Part shown: positions 49,827 through 61,710 of the stretch, piece by piece | Numbering within the stretch: position 1 is the stretch's first letter | Layout of the letters: each line of letters starts with the position of its first letter | Translations under genes and position numbers: made by a program | Source of the DNA: Geodermatophilus saharensis | GTDB taxonomy: Bacteria; Actinomycetota; Actinomycetes; Mycobacteriales; Geodermatophilaceae | NCBI RefSeq assembly: GCF_900188205.1 | Contig: NZ_FZOH01000001.1 | Span: 654,359-718,358, forward strand | DNA: 64,000 nt | Direction: 5' to 3' | The notes under the pieces: model-generated | What the model was told of the DNA's origin: nothing | Database searches by the model: none | What the model saw: only the letters and a program-made list of their open reading frames with translations

Positions 49827-52376
49827 GTGCGAGCACTGCGTCGGTTCACCGTCCGGGCGGCCCTGCCCGAGGCCCTCATGCCCCTGTCCCAGCTGGTCAC
49901 GAACCTGCGCTGGTCGTGGCACCCGGAGACCCGCGACCTGTTCGAGGCGCTCGACCCGGAGTTGTGGCGCCGCTGCAACAACGACCCGGTCAAGGTGCTC
50001 GGCGAGGTCTCCGCCGAGCGGCTGGCGGCGCTGTCGACCGACCGCCGGTTCCTGCGGCGGCTGCAGGACGCCGTCGACGACCTCGACGACTACCTGTCCG
50101 CCGAGCACTGGTACCAGTCGCTGGGCCCCGACGCCCCGCGGACCATCGCCTACTTCTCCGCCGAGTTCGGCATCACCGAGGTCCTCCCGCAGTACTCCGG
50201 CGGCCTGGGCATCCTCGCCGGCGACCACCTCAAGGCCGCCTCCGACCTCGGGGTGCCGCTGATCGGCGTGGGGCTGCTCTACCGGGCCGGCTACTTCGAG
50301 CAGGGCCTGTCGGCCGACGGCTGGCAGCTGGAGCACTACCCCTCGCTGGACCCGCACGGCCTGCCGGTCAAGCTGCTGCGCCAGCCCGACGGGTCCGCCG
50401 TCGTCATCTCCGTGCCGCTGCCGGAGGGGCGCACGCTGCACGCGCACGTGTGGCGGGCGCAGGTCGGCCGGGTGTCGCTGCTGCTGCTCGACAGCGACAT
50501 CGAGGAGAACGCCCCCGCCGAGCGGACCGTCACCGACCGGCTCTACGGCGGCGACGAGGACCACCGGCTGCGGCAGGAGATGCTGCTGGGCATCGGCGGG
50601 GTCCGGGCGCTGCGTGCCTACTGCCAGCTCACCGGCACCCCACAGCCGGAGGTGTTCCACGCCAACGAGGGCCACGCCGGCTTCCAGGGCGTCGAGCGGA
50701 TCCGCGAGCTGACCGAGTCGCACGGGCTGTCCTTCCCCGAGGCGCTGCAGGCCGTCCGCGCCGGCACGGTGTTCACCACGCACACGCCCGTCCCCGCCGG
50801 CATCGACCGCTTCCCGCGGGCGCTCATCGAGCGCTACTTCGCCGGCTTCGGGGTCCCCCTGGACCAGCTCATCCCGCTGGGCGCCGAGGAGGACCCGGCG
50901 AAGTTCAACATGGCGCACATGGGCCTGCGGCTGGGCCAGCGGGCCAACGGCGTGAGCCAGCTGCACGGGCACGTCAGCCGCGGGATGTTCCGCGACCTGT
51001 GGCCCGGGTTCGACGAGGCCGACGTGCCGATCGGCTCGATCACCAACGGCGTGCACGCCCCCACGTGGACCGCGCGGGAGCTGGTGGAGCTGGGCACCCA
51101 GACCTCCCGCGCCGGCGACCCGGTCGAGAGCCGCGGGCCGGTCTCCTTCGACGGCGTCGACCGCATCCCCTCGTCGGAGCTGTGGGCCACCCGCCGGATG
51201 CTGCGGGCCCGGCTGGTCGACGAGGTCCGCCGCCGGCTGCGGGACACCGCGCTCTCGCGCGGGGCGGCCGAGGCCGAGGTCGGCTGGACCGACGGCGCCT
51301 TCGACCCCGACGTCCTCACCATCGGCTTCGCCCGCCGCGTGCCCTCCTACAAGCGGCTCACGCTCATGCTGCGCGACCCCGCCCGGCTCAAGGCCCTGCT
51401 GCTGGACCCGGAGCGGCCGATCCAGCTGGTCATCGCCGGCAAGAGCCACCCGGCCGACGACGGCGGCAAGCAGCTGATCCAGCAGATGGTGAAGTTCGCC
51501 GACGACCCCGAGATCCGGCACCGCATCGCGTTCCTGCCCGGCTACGACATCGGGATGGCCCGCTACCTCTACTGGGGCTGCGACGTCTGGCTGAACAACC
51601 CGCTGCGCCCGCTGGAGGCCTGCGGCACCTCGGGCATGAAGGCCGCGCTCAACGGCGGGCTGAACCTGTCCATCCGCGACGGCTGGTGGGACGAGTGGTT
51701 CGACGGCCAGAACGGCTGGGCGATCCCCACCGCCGACGGCGTCGCCGACCACGACCGCCGCGACGAGGTCGAGGCCCGCGCCATCTACGACCTGCTGTCC
51801 ACGCAGGTGCTGCCGCGGTTCTACGAGACCGACCGCGACGGCATCCCGACCCGGTGGGTGGAGATGGTGCGCCACACGCTGCGCGAGACCGGCCCGAAGG
51901 TGCTGGCCACCCGCATGGTGCGCGACTACGTCGAGCAGCTGTACGTGCCGGCCGCCGGGTCGGCCCGCTCGATGGCCGACGGCGGCTACGCCCCGGCGCG
52001 CACCGAGGCGCACTGGCGGGCCCGGATCCTGGAGAGCTGGAGCGGCGTGCGCGTGGCGCACGTGGAGGCCACCGGTGCCGGGGACACCCCGGAGATCGGC
52101 TCCACGCTGGCGCTGCGGGCGGAGGTGGAGCTGCCGCACCTGACCCCGGCCGACGTCGAGGTGCAGGCGGCCTACGGGCGGGTCGACGACGCCGACGGCC
52201 TGCACGAGGTCACCACGGTCCCGATGGAGCACGAGCAGACCGAGGGCTCCCGGCACTGGTTCACCGCCACGCTGCCGCTGGAGCGCACCGGCGCCTTCGG
52301 GTACACGGTCCGGGTGCTGCCGCACTCCGAGCACCTGGCCACCCCCGCGGAGCTGGGCCTGGTCCGCAGCGCATAG
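49827..52376 (+). CDS. glgP: Alpha-glucan (maltodextrin) phosphorylase
   Basis: Releases glucose-1-phosphate from alpha-1,4-glucans. 849 residues, GT35 family, the actinobacterial/archaeal-type form with an extra N-terminal domain. Motifs: [53 protein letters not shown], and the PLP site [15 protein letters not shown] with Lys 605. Divergent from glgE, as Rv1328 is from Rv1327c. In the GlgE scheme it breaks down or trims the polymer that glgE-glgB build. Confidence 0.95.
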   Translation: MRALRRFTVRAALPEALMPLSQLVTNLRWSWHPETRDLFEALDPELWRRCNNDPVKVLGEVSAERLAALSTDRRFLRRLQDAVDDLDDYLSAEHWYQSLGPDAPRTIAYFSAEFGITEVLPQYSGGLGILAGDHLKAASDLGVPLIGVGLLYRAGYFEQGLSADGWQLEHYPSLDPHGLPVKLLRQPDGSAVVISVPLPEGRTLHAHVWRAQVGRVSLLLLDSDIEENAPAERTVTDRLYGGDEDHRLRQEMLLGIGGVRALRAYCQLTGTPQPEVFHANEGHAGFQGVERIRELTESHGLSFPEALQAVRAGTVFTTHTPVPAGIDRFPRALIERYFAGFGVPLDQLIPLGAEEDPAKFNMAHMGLRLGQRANGVSQLHGHVSRGMFRDLWPGFDEADVPIGSITNGVHAPTWTARELVELGTQTSRAGDPVESRGPVSFDGVDRIPSSELWATRRMLRARLVDEVRRRLRDTALSRGAAEAEVGWTDGAFDPDVLTIGFARRVPSYKRLTLMLRDPARLKALLLDPERPIQLVIAGKSHPADDGGKQLIQQMVKFADDPEIRHRIAFLPGYDIGMARYLYWGCDVWLNNPLRPLEACGTSGMKAALNGGLNLSIRDGWWDEWFDGQNGWAIPTADGVADHDRRDEVEARAIYDLLSTQVLPRFYETDRDGIPTRWVEMVRHTLRETGPKVLATRMVRDYVEQLYVPAAGSARSMADGGYAPARTEAHWRARILESWSGVRVAHVEATGAGDTPEIGSTLALRAEVELPHLTPADVEVQAAYGRVDDADGLHEVTTVPMEHEQTEGSRHWFTATLPLERTGAFGYTVRVLPHSEHLATPAELGLVRSA

Positions 52377-52400
52377 GGGAAGGGCCGGCGACCCACCCGT

Positions 52401-52443
52401 CACGCCGGTCGCAGCGCCCCCAGGGGCAGCGGCGACCGGCGTG
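52401..52443 (+). terminator. Strong hairpin terminator after glgP
   Basis: CACGCCGGTCGC (52401-52412) pairs with GCGACCGGCGTG (52432-52443); the loop holds a second stem (GCGCCCC/GGGGCAGC). It begins 25 bases after the glgP stop. Confidence 0.7.
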
Positions 52444-52481
52444 GCGGTGTCACCGGGCCGCCCACTACCGGCCGAGGTCAC

Positions 52482-52487
52482 TAGGCT
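52482..52487 (+). promoter_or_regulatory. -10 box, leaderless arrangement, FHA gene
   Basis: TAGGCT, 7 bases before ATG 52495; no ribosome binding site between. Confidence 0.5.
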
Positions 52488-52494
52488 GGCGCGC

Positions 52495-53508
52495 ATGCCC
52501 GACCGCTGTGAAGTCCTGCCCGGAGACGCCGTCGTCGCACGACGCGGCGGGGGACTGCTCTGGGTCGACGCTCCGGGCTCGCCGGCCCTCGTCGCCGCCC
52601 TGCACGCCTGCCTGGGCGTCGCCGGCCCCGGCGCCGACCGCGTGCTGGCCGCGGTGGCCTCCCAGGTCCCCGCGCTCGGCGGCAGCTCGGCGTCCTTCGC
52701 CCTCGTCCTCGTCGACTCCGAGGGCGGCTCGGGCACCGGCGTCGCGCTGTGGGCCGGCAAGGGGCAGCCCGCCGTCGACGGCGTCCCGGTCTCCGGCCAG
52801 CCGGCCGACGGGTGCACCGTGGCCGCCGGCTTCCCGCTGGGCGGCACCCTCTACGTCGGCCCCGGGCAGGCCGCGCCGTCGATGCCGCCCGGTGTCGCCT
52901 ACGACCTGCACACCGGCACCGTCCCCGGGTCCGGCGCGCTGCTGCACCTGGCCGCGCCCGCCCACGCCGGCGCCGCCGCGGCGCCGGCGTCCGCCGCGCC
53001 GTCGTCGTTCACGGCCGGTTCCGACGCCGGCTTCGCCGGTTCCTCCTCCTACGGTGCCGCCTCGGGCACGCCGTCCTACGGCTCCTCCGGCTCCTCGGTC
53101 GTGGGGTCGGCCGCCCGCGCCGACGAGGGCGAGGAGACGGCGTTCTGGAAGCCCGACACCGCCTCGGCCCCCGTGCTGCGCTTCGACGACGGCCTGGTCG
53201 TCACCGTCGACGAGGACCTCGTCCTCGGCCGCCGGCCCGACAGCCACGAGCTGGTGACCTCGGGCAACGCCCGGCCGGTGCCGATCGCCGACACGCAGAA
53301 CGTGCTGTCCTCGGCGCACGCGGCCATCCAGCGCACCGGCCGCGAGGTCACGCTGACCGACCTCGGCTCGCTCAACGGCACGCACGTCGCCGGGCCGGAG
53401 GCCACCGAGTGGACCCAGCTCGAGCCCGGCGTCGCCCACCCGCTCGCCGACGGTGACCGGCTGCTGCTCGGCTGGACGGTCATCACCTACGAGCAGCCGC
53501 AGGACTGA
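52495..53508 (+). CDS. FHA-domain protein
   Basis: 337 residues. The C-terminal FHA domain (about 230-337) contains [43 protein letters not shown] and [15 protein letters not shown], with the phosphothreonine-binding Arg, Ser and Asn (GRR, SSAH, LNGT). The N-terminal ~150 residues form an Ala/Gly-rich domain of unknown type, and residues ~160-215 are a Ser/Gly/Ala linker. Such proteins read Thr phosphorylation made by Pkn kinases; one kinase is encoded 8 kb away. In-frame start at 52441 was rejected in favour of ATG 52495, which has its -10 box. Confidence 0.88.
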   Translation: MPDRCEVLPGDAVVARRGGGLLWVDAPGSPALVAALHACLGVAGPGADRVLAAVASQVPALGGSSASFALVLVDSEGGSGTGVALWAGKGQPAVDGVPVSGQPADGCTVAAGFPLGGTLYVGPGQAAPSMPPGVAYDLHTGTVPGSGALLHLAAPAHAGAAAAPASAAPSSFTAGSDAGFAGSSSYGAASGTPSYGSSGSSVVGSAARADEGEETAFWKPDTASAPVLRFDDGLVVTVDEDLVLGRRPDSHELVTSGNARPVPIADTQNVLSSAHAAIQRTGREVTLTDLGSLNGTHVAGPEATEWTQLEPGVAHPLADGDRLLLGWTVITYEQPQD

Positions 53509-53512
53509 CGAA

Positions 53513-53567
53513 GGCCCTCCCTGCCCCCACCGCTCGCACGCTCGCGGCGGGACCCTGCAGGAGGGCC
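53513..53567. terminator. Structured post-stop element, copy E (bidirectional)
   Basis: Outer stem GGCCCTCCCTGC (53513-53524) pairs with GCAGGAGGGCC (53557-53567), one extra C on the left; the core is CCGCTCGCACGCTCGCGG. It starts 4 bases after the FHA gene stop. Confidence 0.75.
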
Positions 53568-53582
53568 GCCGTCCCGGCTCAC

Positions 53583-53630
53583 CGTGCTGCGTCCTGGCTC
53601 ACCGTCGACGGTGAGCCAGGACGCAGCACG
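53583..53630. repeat. 48-bp perfect palindrome
   Basis: Perfect inverted repeat with arms of 24 bases centred at 53606/53607 and no loop. Left arm starts CGTGCTGCGTCCTGGCTCAC. It lies between copy E and the convergent glgX stop. It can extrude as a cruciform or act as a bidirectional terminator. Confidence 0.85.
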
Positions 53631-53644
53631 ATCAGCTCACCTGG

Positions 53645-55786
<2,142 letters not shown>

Positions 55787-55849
55787 CCGCCGATACTGCA
55801 CGGTCCGTCCGTCGGGCGGAGGGATCAGGGCAGTTGGTTGGATGGGGCC

Positions 55850-56686
55850 GTGTCGAGCAGCGCCGTCTCCAGCGGTGGAGTGTCCCCCCGGCCCGCCGGA
55901 GCCGAGCCGGTCGTCGAGATGCGCGGTGTGGACGTCGTCCGCGGCACCTCGTACCTGCTGCGCGGCGTCGACTGGACGGTCCTGCCCGAGCAGCGCTGGG
56001 TCGTGCTCGGGCCCAACGGCGCGGGCAAGACGACGCTGCTGCAGCTGGCCGGCGCGCACCTGCACCCGACCCGCGGCGAGGTGCGGCTGCTCGGCGAGAC
56101 GATGGGCGCGGTCGACGTGTTCGAGCTGCGCCCCCGGATCGGGCTGACCAGCGCCGCACTCGCCCAGCGCATCGAGCCGGGGGAGCGGACCGGCGACGTC
56201 GTCCTGTCGGCCGGGTACGCCGTCGTCGGGCGGGGCCGGGAGCGCTACGACATCCACGACCTCACCCGGGCCGCCACCCTCATGCAGCAGTGGGGGGTGC
56301 AGGCGATCGCCCACCGCCCCTTCGGCACGCTGAGCGAGGGCGAGCGCAAGCGGGCCCAGATCGCCCGCGCGCTGATGCCCGACCCGGAGCTGCTGCTGCT
56401 CGACGAGCCCGGTGCCGGTCTGGACCTCGGCGGCCGCGAGGACCTCGTCAGCCGGCTGTCCGACCTCGCCCGCTACCTCTACGCCCCGGCGCAGGTGCTG
56501 GTCACCCACCACGTCGAGGAGATCCCGCCGGGCTACACGCACGCGCTGCTGCTGCGCGAGGGCGCCGTCGTCGCCTCCGGCCCGCTGTCGCAGGTCGTCA
56601 CCGGTGAGGCGCTGTCGACCACCTTCGGGCTGCCGCTGCGCCTGGAGCGCTCCGACGGCCGGTTCACCGCCCGCCGCCGCGGCTGA
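55850..56686 (+). CDS. Orphan ABC transporter ATP-binding protein
   Basis: 278 residues, one nucleotide-binding domain. Walker A GPNGAGKTTLL, signature LSEGERKRAQIARAL (LSEGE in place of LSGGQ), Walker B ELLLLDEPGAGLD and H-loop THHVEEIP. The pattern resembles YlmA/ModF-like ATPases, which also lack dedicated permeases. No permease or binding protein is adjacent, so it may act with distant subunits or in a non-transport role. GTG 55850 or TTG 55838 could be the start. Convergent with nothing; the crotonase gene follows 37 bases later. Confidence 0.85.
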   Translation: MSSSAVSSGGVSPRPAGAEPVVEMRGVDVVRGTSYLLRGVDWTVLPEQRWVVLGPNGAGKTTLLQLAGAHLHPTRGEVRLLGETMGAVDVFELRPRIGLTSAALAQRIEPGERTGDVVLSAGYAVVGRGRERYDIHDLTRAATLMQQWGVQAIAHRPFGTLSEGERKRAQIARALMPDPELLLLDEPGAGLDLGGREDLVSRLSDLARYLYAPAQVLVTHHVEEIPPGYTHALLLREGAVVASGPLSQVVTGEALSTTFGLPLRLERSDGRFTARRRG

Positions 56687-56710
56687 GCACCCCCGGCCGG
56701 GCGGCCTGGC

Positions 56711-56716
56711 TAGGGT
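56711..56716 (+). promoter_or_regulatory. -10 box, leaderless arrangement, second crotonase
   Basis: TAGGGT, 7 bases before ATG 56724; no ribosome binding site between. Confidence 0.5.
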
Positions 56717-56723
56717 GCCCGGC

Positions 56724-57512
56724 ATGTCAGCAGCGCCGCAGTTCGTGACCCTGTCGGTCGAGGACGGGGTCGGCACCATCCGCCTCGACCGCCCCAAGAT
56801 GAACGCGATCGACGAGCAGCTGCACACCGAGGTCCGCGCCGCTGCCCTGGAGGCCGGCGAGCGGGCCGACGTGCGCGCCGTCGTCCTGTACGGCGGCGAG
56901 CGGGTGTTCGCCGCCGGCGCCGACATCAAGGCGATGTCTCAGCTCGACGGGCGGTCGATGGTCGCCTGGGGCCGCGAGCTGACGAACAGCTTCACCACCG
57001 TGGCCCGCGTCCCCAAGCCGGTCATCGCCGCGATCACCGGGTACGCCCTCGGCGGTGGCTACGAGCTCGCGCTGTGCGCGGACTTCCGGGTGATGGGCGC
57101 CGGCGCGAAGATCGGGCAGCCGGAGATCCTGCTCGGCGTCATCCCCGGCGCCGGCGGCACCCAGCGGCTGGCCCGACTGGTCGGCCCGGCCAAGGCCAAG
57201 GACCTGGTGTTCACCGGCCGGCACGTCGGCGCCGAGGAGGCGCTGGAGATCGGCCTGGCCGACGCCGTCGTCCCCGACGGCGAGGTCTACCCGACGGCGG
57301 TGGCGATGGCGCGGAAGTTCGCCGCCGGCCCGCCGCTGGCCCTGGCCGCCGCCAAGCGGGCGGTCGACGAGGGGCTCGACCTGCCGCTCGACGGCGGCCT
57401 GGAGCTGGAGAGCCGGCTGTTCGCTGGGCTGTTCGACACCGAGGACCAGAAGACCGGCATGCGCTCGTTCCTCGAGAACGGGCCGGGGAAGGCCACCTTC
57501 AGCGGCCGCTGA
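56724..57512 (+). CDS. Enoyl-CoA hydratase
   Basis: 262 residues, crotonase fold with a full catalytic set: oxyanion segment VFAAGADIKAMS, GGGYELALCADFRV with the first catalytic Glu, and GQPEILLGVIPGAGGTQRL with the second Glu. So it is a competent hydratase, unlike the protein at 21029. It would fit crotonyl-CoA/3-hydroxybutyryl-CoA interconversion in the ethylmalonyl-CoA pathway or beta-oxidation. ATG 56724 has no ribosome binding site but a well-placed -10 box. Confidence 0.92.
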   Translation: MSAAPQFVTLSVEDGVGTIRLDRPKMNAIDEQLHTEVRAAALEAGERADVRAVVLYGGERVFAAGADIKAMSQLDGRSMVAWGRELTNSFTTVARVPKPVIAAITGYALGGGYELALCADFRVMGAGAKIGQPEILLGVIPGAGGTQRLARLVGPAKAKDLVFTGRHVGAEEALEIGLADAVVPDGEVYPTAVAMARKFAAGPPLALAAAKRAVDEGLDLPLDGGLELESRLFAGLFDTEDQKTGMRSFLENGPGKATFSGR

Positions 57513-57628
57513 GCCCGCCGACGCCGAGTGTTCCCCGCGCCGTTCCCGGATCGGCCCCTCGGGACGGTGCGGTTCTGTCACCATCCGCGAGGCCGCCCCG
57601 GCCGACCCACCGCTCCCCTGGAGGACCC

Positions 57629-58783
57629 GTGCGACCCACCCCCACCCTGAGGACCGCGACCGTGCTGGCGGCCGCGACCCTCGTGCTGTCGGCCTGCGGC
57701 GGGGGTGACGACGGCGGCAGCGGCAGCGGCTCCGGCGGCGGCACCGACGCGGCCGGCGCCCGCTCGGCCGAAGACCTCGGCGGCATGGACGCCCTCGTCG
57801 AGGCCGCGCAGGAGGAGGGCACGCTCAACGTCATCGCGCTGCCCCGCGACTGGGCCAACTACGGCGAGATGCTCGACACCTTCAGCGAGAAGTACGGCAT
57901 CGAGATCGACGAGGCCAACCCGACCGGCTCCAGCCAGGACGAGCTCAACGCCGTGGAGAGCCAGCGCGGCCAGGACCGCGCGCCCGACGTCCTCGACCTC
58001 GGCACCGCCTTCGCCCGGCAGGCGCAGGCCCAGGACCTGCTCGCGCCCTACCAGGTGGAGACCTGGGACGAGATCCCCGAGGGCCAGAAGGACCCCGAGG
58101 GGCACTGGTACAACGACTACGGCGGCTACATCTCCATCGGCTGCAACGCCTCGGTGATCGCGCAGTGCCCGACCTCGTTCGAGCAGCTGCTCGACCCGCA
58201 GTACGCCGGCCAGGTCGCCCTCAACGGCAACCCGACGCAGGCCGCGGCGGCCTTCGCCGGCGTCTGGGCGGCCTCGCTGGCCAACGGCGGGGACCTCGAC
58301 GACATCGGCCCGGGCATCGACTTCTTCAAGCAGGTGAAGGACGTCGGCAACTTCAACCCCGTCGAGATCACCCCGGCGACCATCCAGAGCGGCGAGACGC
58401 CCCTGTCGATCGACTGGGACTACCTCAACGCCGCGCAGACCGCGACGTTCGCCGAGCAGGGCGTCGACTGGCAGGTGAACGTGCCCAGCGACGGGCTCTT
58501 CGGCGGCTACTACAGCCAGGCGATCAGCGCCTACGCGCCGCACCCGGCCGCCGCGCGGCTGTGGCAGGAGTTCCTCTACAGCGACGAGGGCCAGAACATC
58601 TGGCTGCGGGGCGGCGCCCGGCCGGTGCGACTGCCGGCGATGGAGGAGGCCGGCACGGCCGACGCCGAGGCGCTCGCCGCGCTGCCGCCGGTCGAGGGCA
58701 CCGCGGACTTCCCGACCCAGGAGCAGGAGAGCGCCGCGCAGCAGGTCGTGGCCACCCGCTGGAACCAGGAGATCTCCGGCTGA
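57629..58783 (+). CDS. ABC importer substrate-binding lipoprotein
   Basis: 384 residues. Signal peptide with lipobox VLSAC (Cys about 21) and a Gly/Ser/Asp linker. The mature part (EEGTLNVIALPRDWANYGEMLDTFSEKYGIEIDEANPTGSSQDELNAVE...) is a type 1/PotD-like periplasmic-binding fold of the spermidine/putrescine, iron and thiamine group. Ligand not readable. GGAGG precedes GTG 57629. First gene of a four-gene importer operon: binding protein, two permeases, ATPase. Confidence 0.9.
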   Translation: MRPTPTLRTATVLAAATLVLSACGGGDDGGSGSGSGGGTDAAGARSAEDLGGMDALVEAAQEEGTLNVIALPRDWANYGEMLDTFSEKYGIEIDEANPTGSSQDELNAVESQRGQDRAPDVLDLGTAFARQAQAQDLLAPYQVETWDEIPEGQKDPEGHWYNDYGGYISIGCNASVIAQCPTSFEQLLDPQYAGQVALNGNPTQAAAAFAGVWAASLANGGDLDDIGPGIDFFKQVKDVGNFNPVEITPATIQSGETPLSIDWDYLNAAQTATFAEQGVDWQVNVPSDGLFGGYYSQAISAYAPHPAAARLWQEFLYSDEGQNIWLRGGARPVRLPAMEEAGTADAEALAALPPVEGTADFPTQEQESAAQQVVATRWNQEISG

Positions 58784-59682
58784 GCACCGTCGTCCCCGCT
58801 GCCGCGCCGGCGTCCCCCCGGGGGCGCCGGCGCGGCAGCCTGCTGTCCGCGCTCGGGATCGTCCCGTTCCTGCTCTACGTCGCGGTCTTCCTCCTGCTGC
58901 CCGTGGGCGTGCTGGCGGTCGAGGCCTTCCGCGCGGTCGACCCGGTCACCTTCGAGGAGTCCTGGTCGACGGCGAACATCGGCACGATCACCGGCGGCGC
59001 CTACGCCCGCGCCTACCTCGGCAGCCTGCAGCTGTCGGCGGTCACCGCCGTGCTGGGCGCCGTCCTCGGGCTGGCGCTGGCGTTCGCCGTCGCGCGCTCC
59101 CGCCGGGGCCGGCTGCTGCGCCGGCTGGTGCTCACCGCCTCGGGCGTGCTGGCCAACTTCGGCGGCATCCCGCTGGCCTTCGCCTTCATCGCCACCATCG
59201 GCACCGCCGGGGTGGTCACCGCGCTGCTCACCGGCCCGCTCGGGCTGGACGGCTTCTCGCTGTACTCGACGACCGGCCTGGCGGTGGTCTACCTGTACTT
59301 CCTGGTCCCGCTCATGGTGCTAACGATCCTCCCGGCGATCGAGGCGCTGCGCCCGCAGTGGCGCGAGGCCTCCGACGTGTCCGGCGCCGGCGGCTGGCAG
59401 TACTGGCGGTACGTGGGCGGCCCCGTCCTCGCCCCGCCCGTCCTCGGCGCCACGGTGCTGCTGTTCGCGTCCGCGTTCGCCGCCTACGCCACGGCCAAGG
59501 CGCTCGTGGGCAGCAGCGTGCCGCTGGTGACGCTGCAGATCGCCGACTCGCTGTCGAGCAACGTCGTCGTCGGCGCGGAGAACCTCGGCAAGGCGCTCGC
59601 GCTGGGCATGGTCGGGCTCGTCGGGCTGGTGATGGTCTTCTACACCTGGGTCCAGCGGCGCACGTCGCGGTGGCTGTCGTGA
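58780..59682 (+). CDS. ABC importer permease 1, apparent CTG start
   Basis: 300 residues, six predicted membrane segments from about 25 onward (LLSALGIVPFLLYVAVFLLLPVGVLAVEAF), with the permease EAA-like loop EASDVSGAGGWQYWRYVGGPVLAPP. No ATG/GTG/TTG lies between the stop of the binding-protein gene and the first membrane helix, where the next GTG falls inside that helix. CTG 58780 overlaps the upstream stop as CTGA and gives a normal N-terminus (STVVPAAAPASPRGRRRG). In-frame starts upstream lie deep inside the binding-protein gene. This mirrors prmC. Confidence 0.87.
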   Translation: MSTVVPAAAPASPRGRRRGSLLSALGIVPFLLYVAVFLLLPVGVLAVEAFRAVDPVTFEESWSTANIGTITGGAYARAYLGSLQLSAVTAVLGAVLGLALAFAVARSRRGRLLRRLVLTASGVLANFGGIPLAFAFIATIGTAGVVTALLTGPLGLDGFSLYSTTGLAVVYLYFLVPLMVLTILPAIEALRPQWREASDVSGAGGWQYWRYVGGPVLAPPVLGATVLLFASAFAAYATAKALVGSSVPLVTLQIADSLSSNVVVGAENLGKALALGMVGLVGLVMVFYTWVQRRTSRWLS

Positions 59683-59692
59683 GCGGGCCGTC

Positions 59693-60607
59693 GTGAGCGC
59701 CACCGCCGGACCGGCGACGTCGACCGGGCTGTCCACCGCGGCGGTCACCGGTTCCGGCGGCGTCGAGCCGGAGACCCCGGCCCGCCCCGCCCGCAGGGGT
59801 CGCGGCTGGTGGCGCTGGGTCGTGTTCGCCGTCCTCGGCGTCTACTTCCTCGTGCCGCTGGGCGCCTCGGTGTGGTTCACCGTGCGCGACCGGGGACGCG
59901 GCGGGGTCAGCGCCGACGTCTACGCGGGCATCCCGTCGGCGGAGGGCTTCGCGGAGAACTTCGGCCGCTCGCTGGCCCTGGGCGCGCTGACCGTGCTGAT
60001 CGCCCTGCTGCTCATGGTGCCCACCGTGCTGCTGGTGGAGCTGCGCCTGCCTCGGCTGCGGCCGCTGGTGGAGCTGCTCACCCTCGTGCCGCTGCTGCTG
60101 CCGCCGATCGCGCTGGTGGTGGGCGTGCGCAGCGTGCTCGCGTGGGCGCCCGAGTACTTCTTCGGCACCCCGCTGGCCGAGGCGTTCTTCGCCCTGCAGG
60201 AGCCGGCGCTGCCGTGGATCCTCGTGCTCGTCTACGTCGTGCTGGCGCTGCCGTTCGTCTACCGGGCGCTGGACGCCGGTGTGCGCGGCGCCCAGCTGCG
60301 CACGCTGACCGAGGCCGCGCGGGTGCTCGGCGCGTCCTGGCCCCGCGTGGTGCTCACCGTGGTGCTGCCGGTGCTGCGGACGTCGGTGCTCAACGCCGCC
60401 TTCCTCACCCTGGCGCTGGTGCTGGGCGAGTTCACCGTCGCCAACATCCTCGGCTTCGAGACCTTCCCCACCTGGATCGTGCGGATCTCCGGCTCGCAGC
60501 CGCAGCTGTCGGTCGCCGTCTCGGTGCTCTCGCTGCTGCTCACCTGGGCGCTGCTTCTGCTGATCTCCGCGCTGGACCGCCGGCGCCGCGAGGAGGACCC
60601 CGCATGA
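59693..60607 (+). CDS. ABC importer permease 2
   Basis: 304 residues with six predicted membrane helices and the loop TEAARVLGASWPRVVLTVVLPVLR, the EAA-type contact to the ATPase. A Ser/Thr/Pro N-terminus of about 40 residues precedes the first helix. GTG 59693 lies 10 bases after the permease 1 stop; its stop overlaps the ATPase ATG (ATGA). Paired with permease 1 as the heterodimeric channel. Confidence 0.92.
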   Translation: MSATAGPATSTGLSTAAVTGSGGVEPETPARPARRGRGWWRWVVFAVLGVYFLVPLGASVWFTVRDRGRGGVSADVYAGIPSAEGFAENFGRSLALGALTVLIALLLMVPTVLLVELRLPRLRPLVELLTLVPLLLPPIALVVGVRSVLAWAPEYFFGTPLAEAFFALQEPALPWILVLVYVVLALPFVYRALDAGVRGAQLRTLTEAARVLGASWPRVVLTVVLPVLRTSVLNAAFLTLALVLGEFTVANILGFETFPTWIVRISGSQPQLSVAVSVLSLLLTWALLLLISALDRRRREEDPA

Positions 60608-61710
60608 CCGCCGTCCGCCCGGGCTCCCGGGTCTCCGCCCCCGCCGACCTGCGGGAGGCCCCCGGCGTCGCCGTCCGGCTCGAGGGGCTGACCCGCCGCT
60701 ACGGCGGGGTGCTCGCCCTCGACGGGCTGGACCTGCAGATCGCCGGTGGCGAGTTCCTCGCCCTGCTCGGGCCCTCGGGCTGCGGCAAGACGACGGCGCT
60801 GCGCGCGATCGCCGGCTTCGAGGTCCCCGACGCCGGGCGGGTGTGGTTCGACCGCCGCGACGTCACCGGGCTCCCGCCGGCCCGGCGCGACGTCGGCATG
60901 GTGTTCCAGGCCTACAGCCTCTTCCCGAACATGACCGTGGCCGACAACGTCGCCTACGGCCTGCGGGTGCGCCGCCGGGGCAGGGCCGAGCGGGCCGCCC
61001 GCGCCGCCGAGCTGCTGGAGCTGGTCGGCCTGGCCGACCGCGGGAGCCGCTACCCCCACCAGCTCTCCGGCGGCCAGCAGCAGCGGGTGGCCCTGGCCCG
61101 CGCGCTCGCCGTCGCCCCGCAGGTGCTGCTGCTCGACGAGCCGCTCTCCGCCCTCGACGCCCAGGTGCGCGTGCAGCTGCGCGAGGAGATCCGCCGCATC
61201 CAGCTCGAGCTCGGCACCACCACGGTGTTCGTCACCCACGACCAGGCCGAGGCGTTGTCGGTGGCCGACCGGGTCGGCGTCATGCGGGCCGGGCGGCTGG
61301 AGCAGGTCGCCTCGCCCGACGAGCTCTACGAGCGCCCCGCCACGGCGTTCGTGGCCTCCTTCGTCGGCACGATGAACCGCATCCCGGCCGTGCTCGGCGA
61401 CGGCGACGTCGAGTTCCTCGGGGTCCGCCGCGAGGTGCTCGGCGCTCCGCCGCCGCCCGGCCCGGCGTTCGCGCTGGTCCGCCCGGAGGCGCTGGCGGTC
61501 GGGGCCGACCCGCAGGGCGCCGGCCGCGTCGTCACCCGCACGTTCTCCGGCGCCACCACGCGGCTGGCGGTCGCGCTGCCCGACGGCGTCGAGGTGCAGG
61601 CCGACGTCCCCAGCGCCGGCAGCCAGGGCCTCACGCCCGGCACGCCGGTCACCGTCACCCCCGCCGAGCGGCCGGTGCTGGTCGAGGCCGCCGCCCCGGT
61701 CACGCCGTGA
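60604..61710 (+). CDS. ABC importer ATP-binding protein
   Basis: 368 residues. Walker A LLGPSGCGKTTALR, Q-loop VFQAYSLFPNMTVADNVAYGL, signature LSGGQQQRVALARAL, Walker B VLLLDEPLSALDAQVR and switch His VFVTHDQAEALSVADRV, then a C-terminal TOBE-like domain (about 245-368) as in PotA/FbpC ATPases. It energises the permeases upstream. Its last 11 bases overlap the 3' end of the convergent kinase gene. Confidence 0.94.
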   Translation: MTAVRPGSRVSAPADLREAPGVAVRLEGLTRRYGGVLALDGLDLQIAGGEFLALLGPSGCGKTTALRAIAGFEVPDAGRVWFDRRDVTGLPPARRDVGMVFQAYSLFPNMTVADNVAYGLRVRRRGRAERAARAAELLELVGLADRGSRYPHQLSGGQQQRVALARALAVAPQVLLLDEPLSALDAQVRVQLREEIRRIQLELGTTTVFVTHDQAEALSVADRVGVMRAGRLEQVASPDELYERPATAFVASFVGTMNRIPAVLGDGDVEFLGVRREVLGAPPPPGPAFALVRPEALAVGADPQGAGRVVTRTFSGATTRLAVALPDGVEVQADVPSAGSQGLTPGTPVTVTPAERPVLVEAAAPVTP

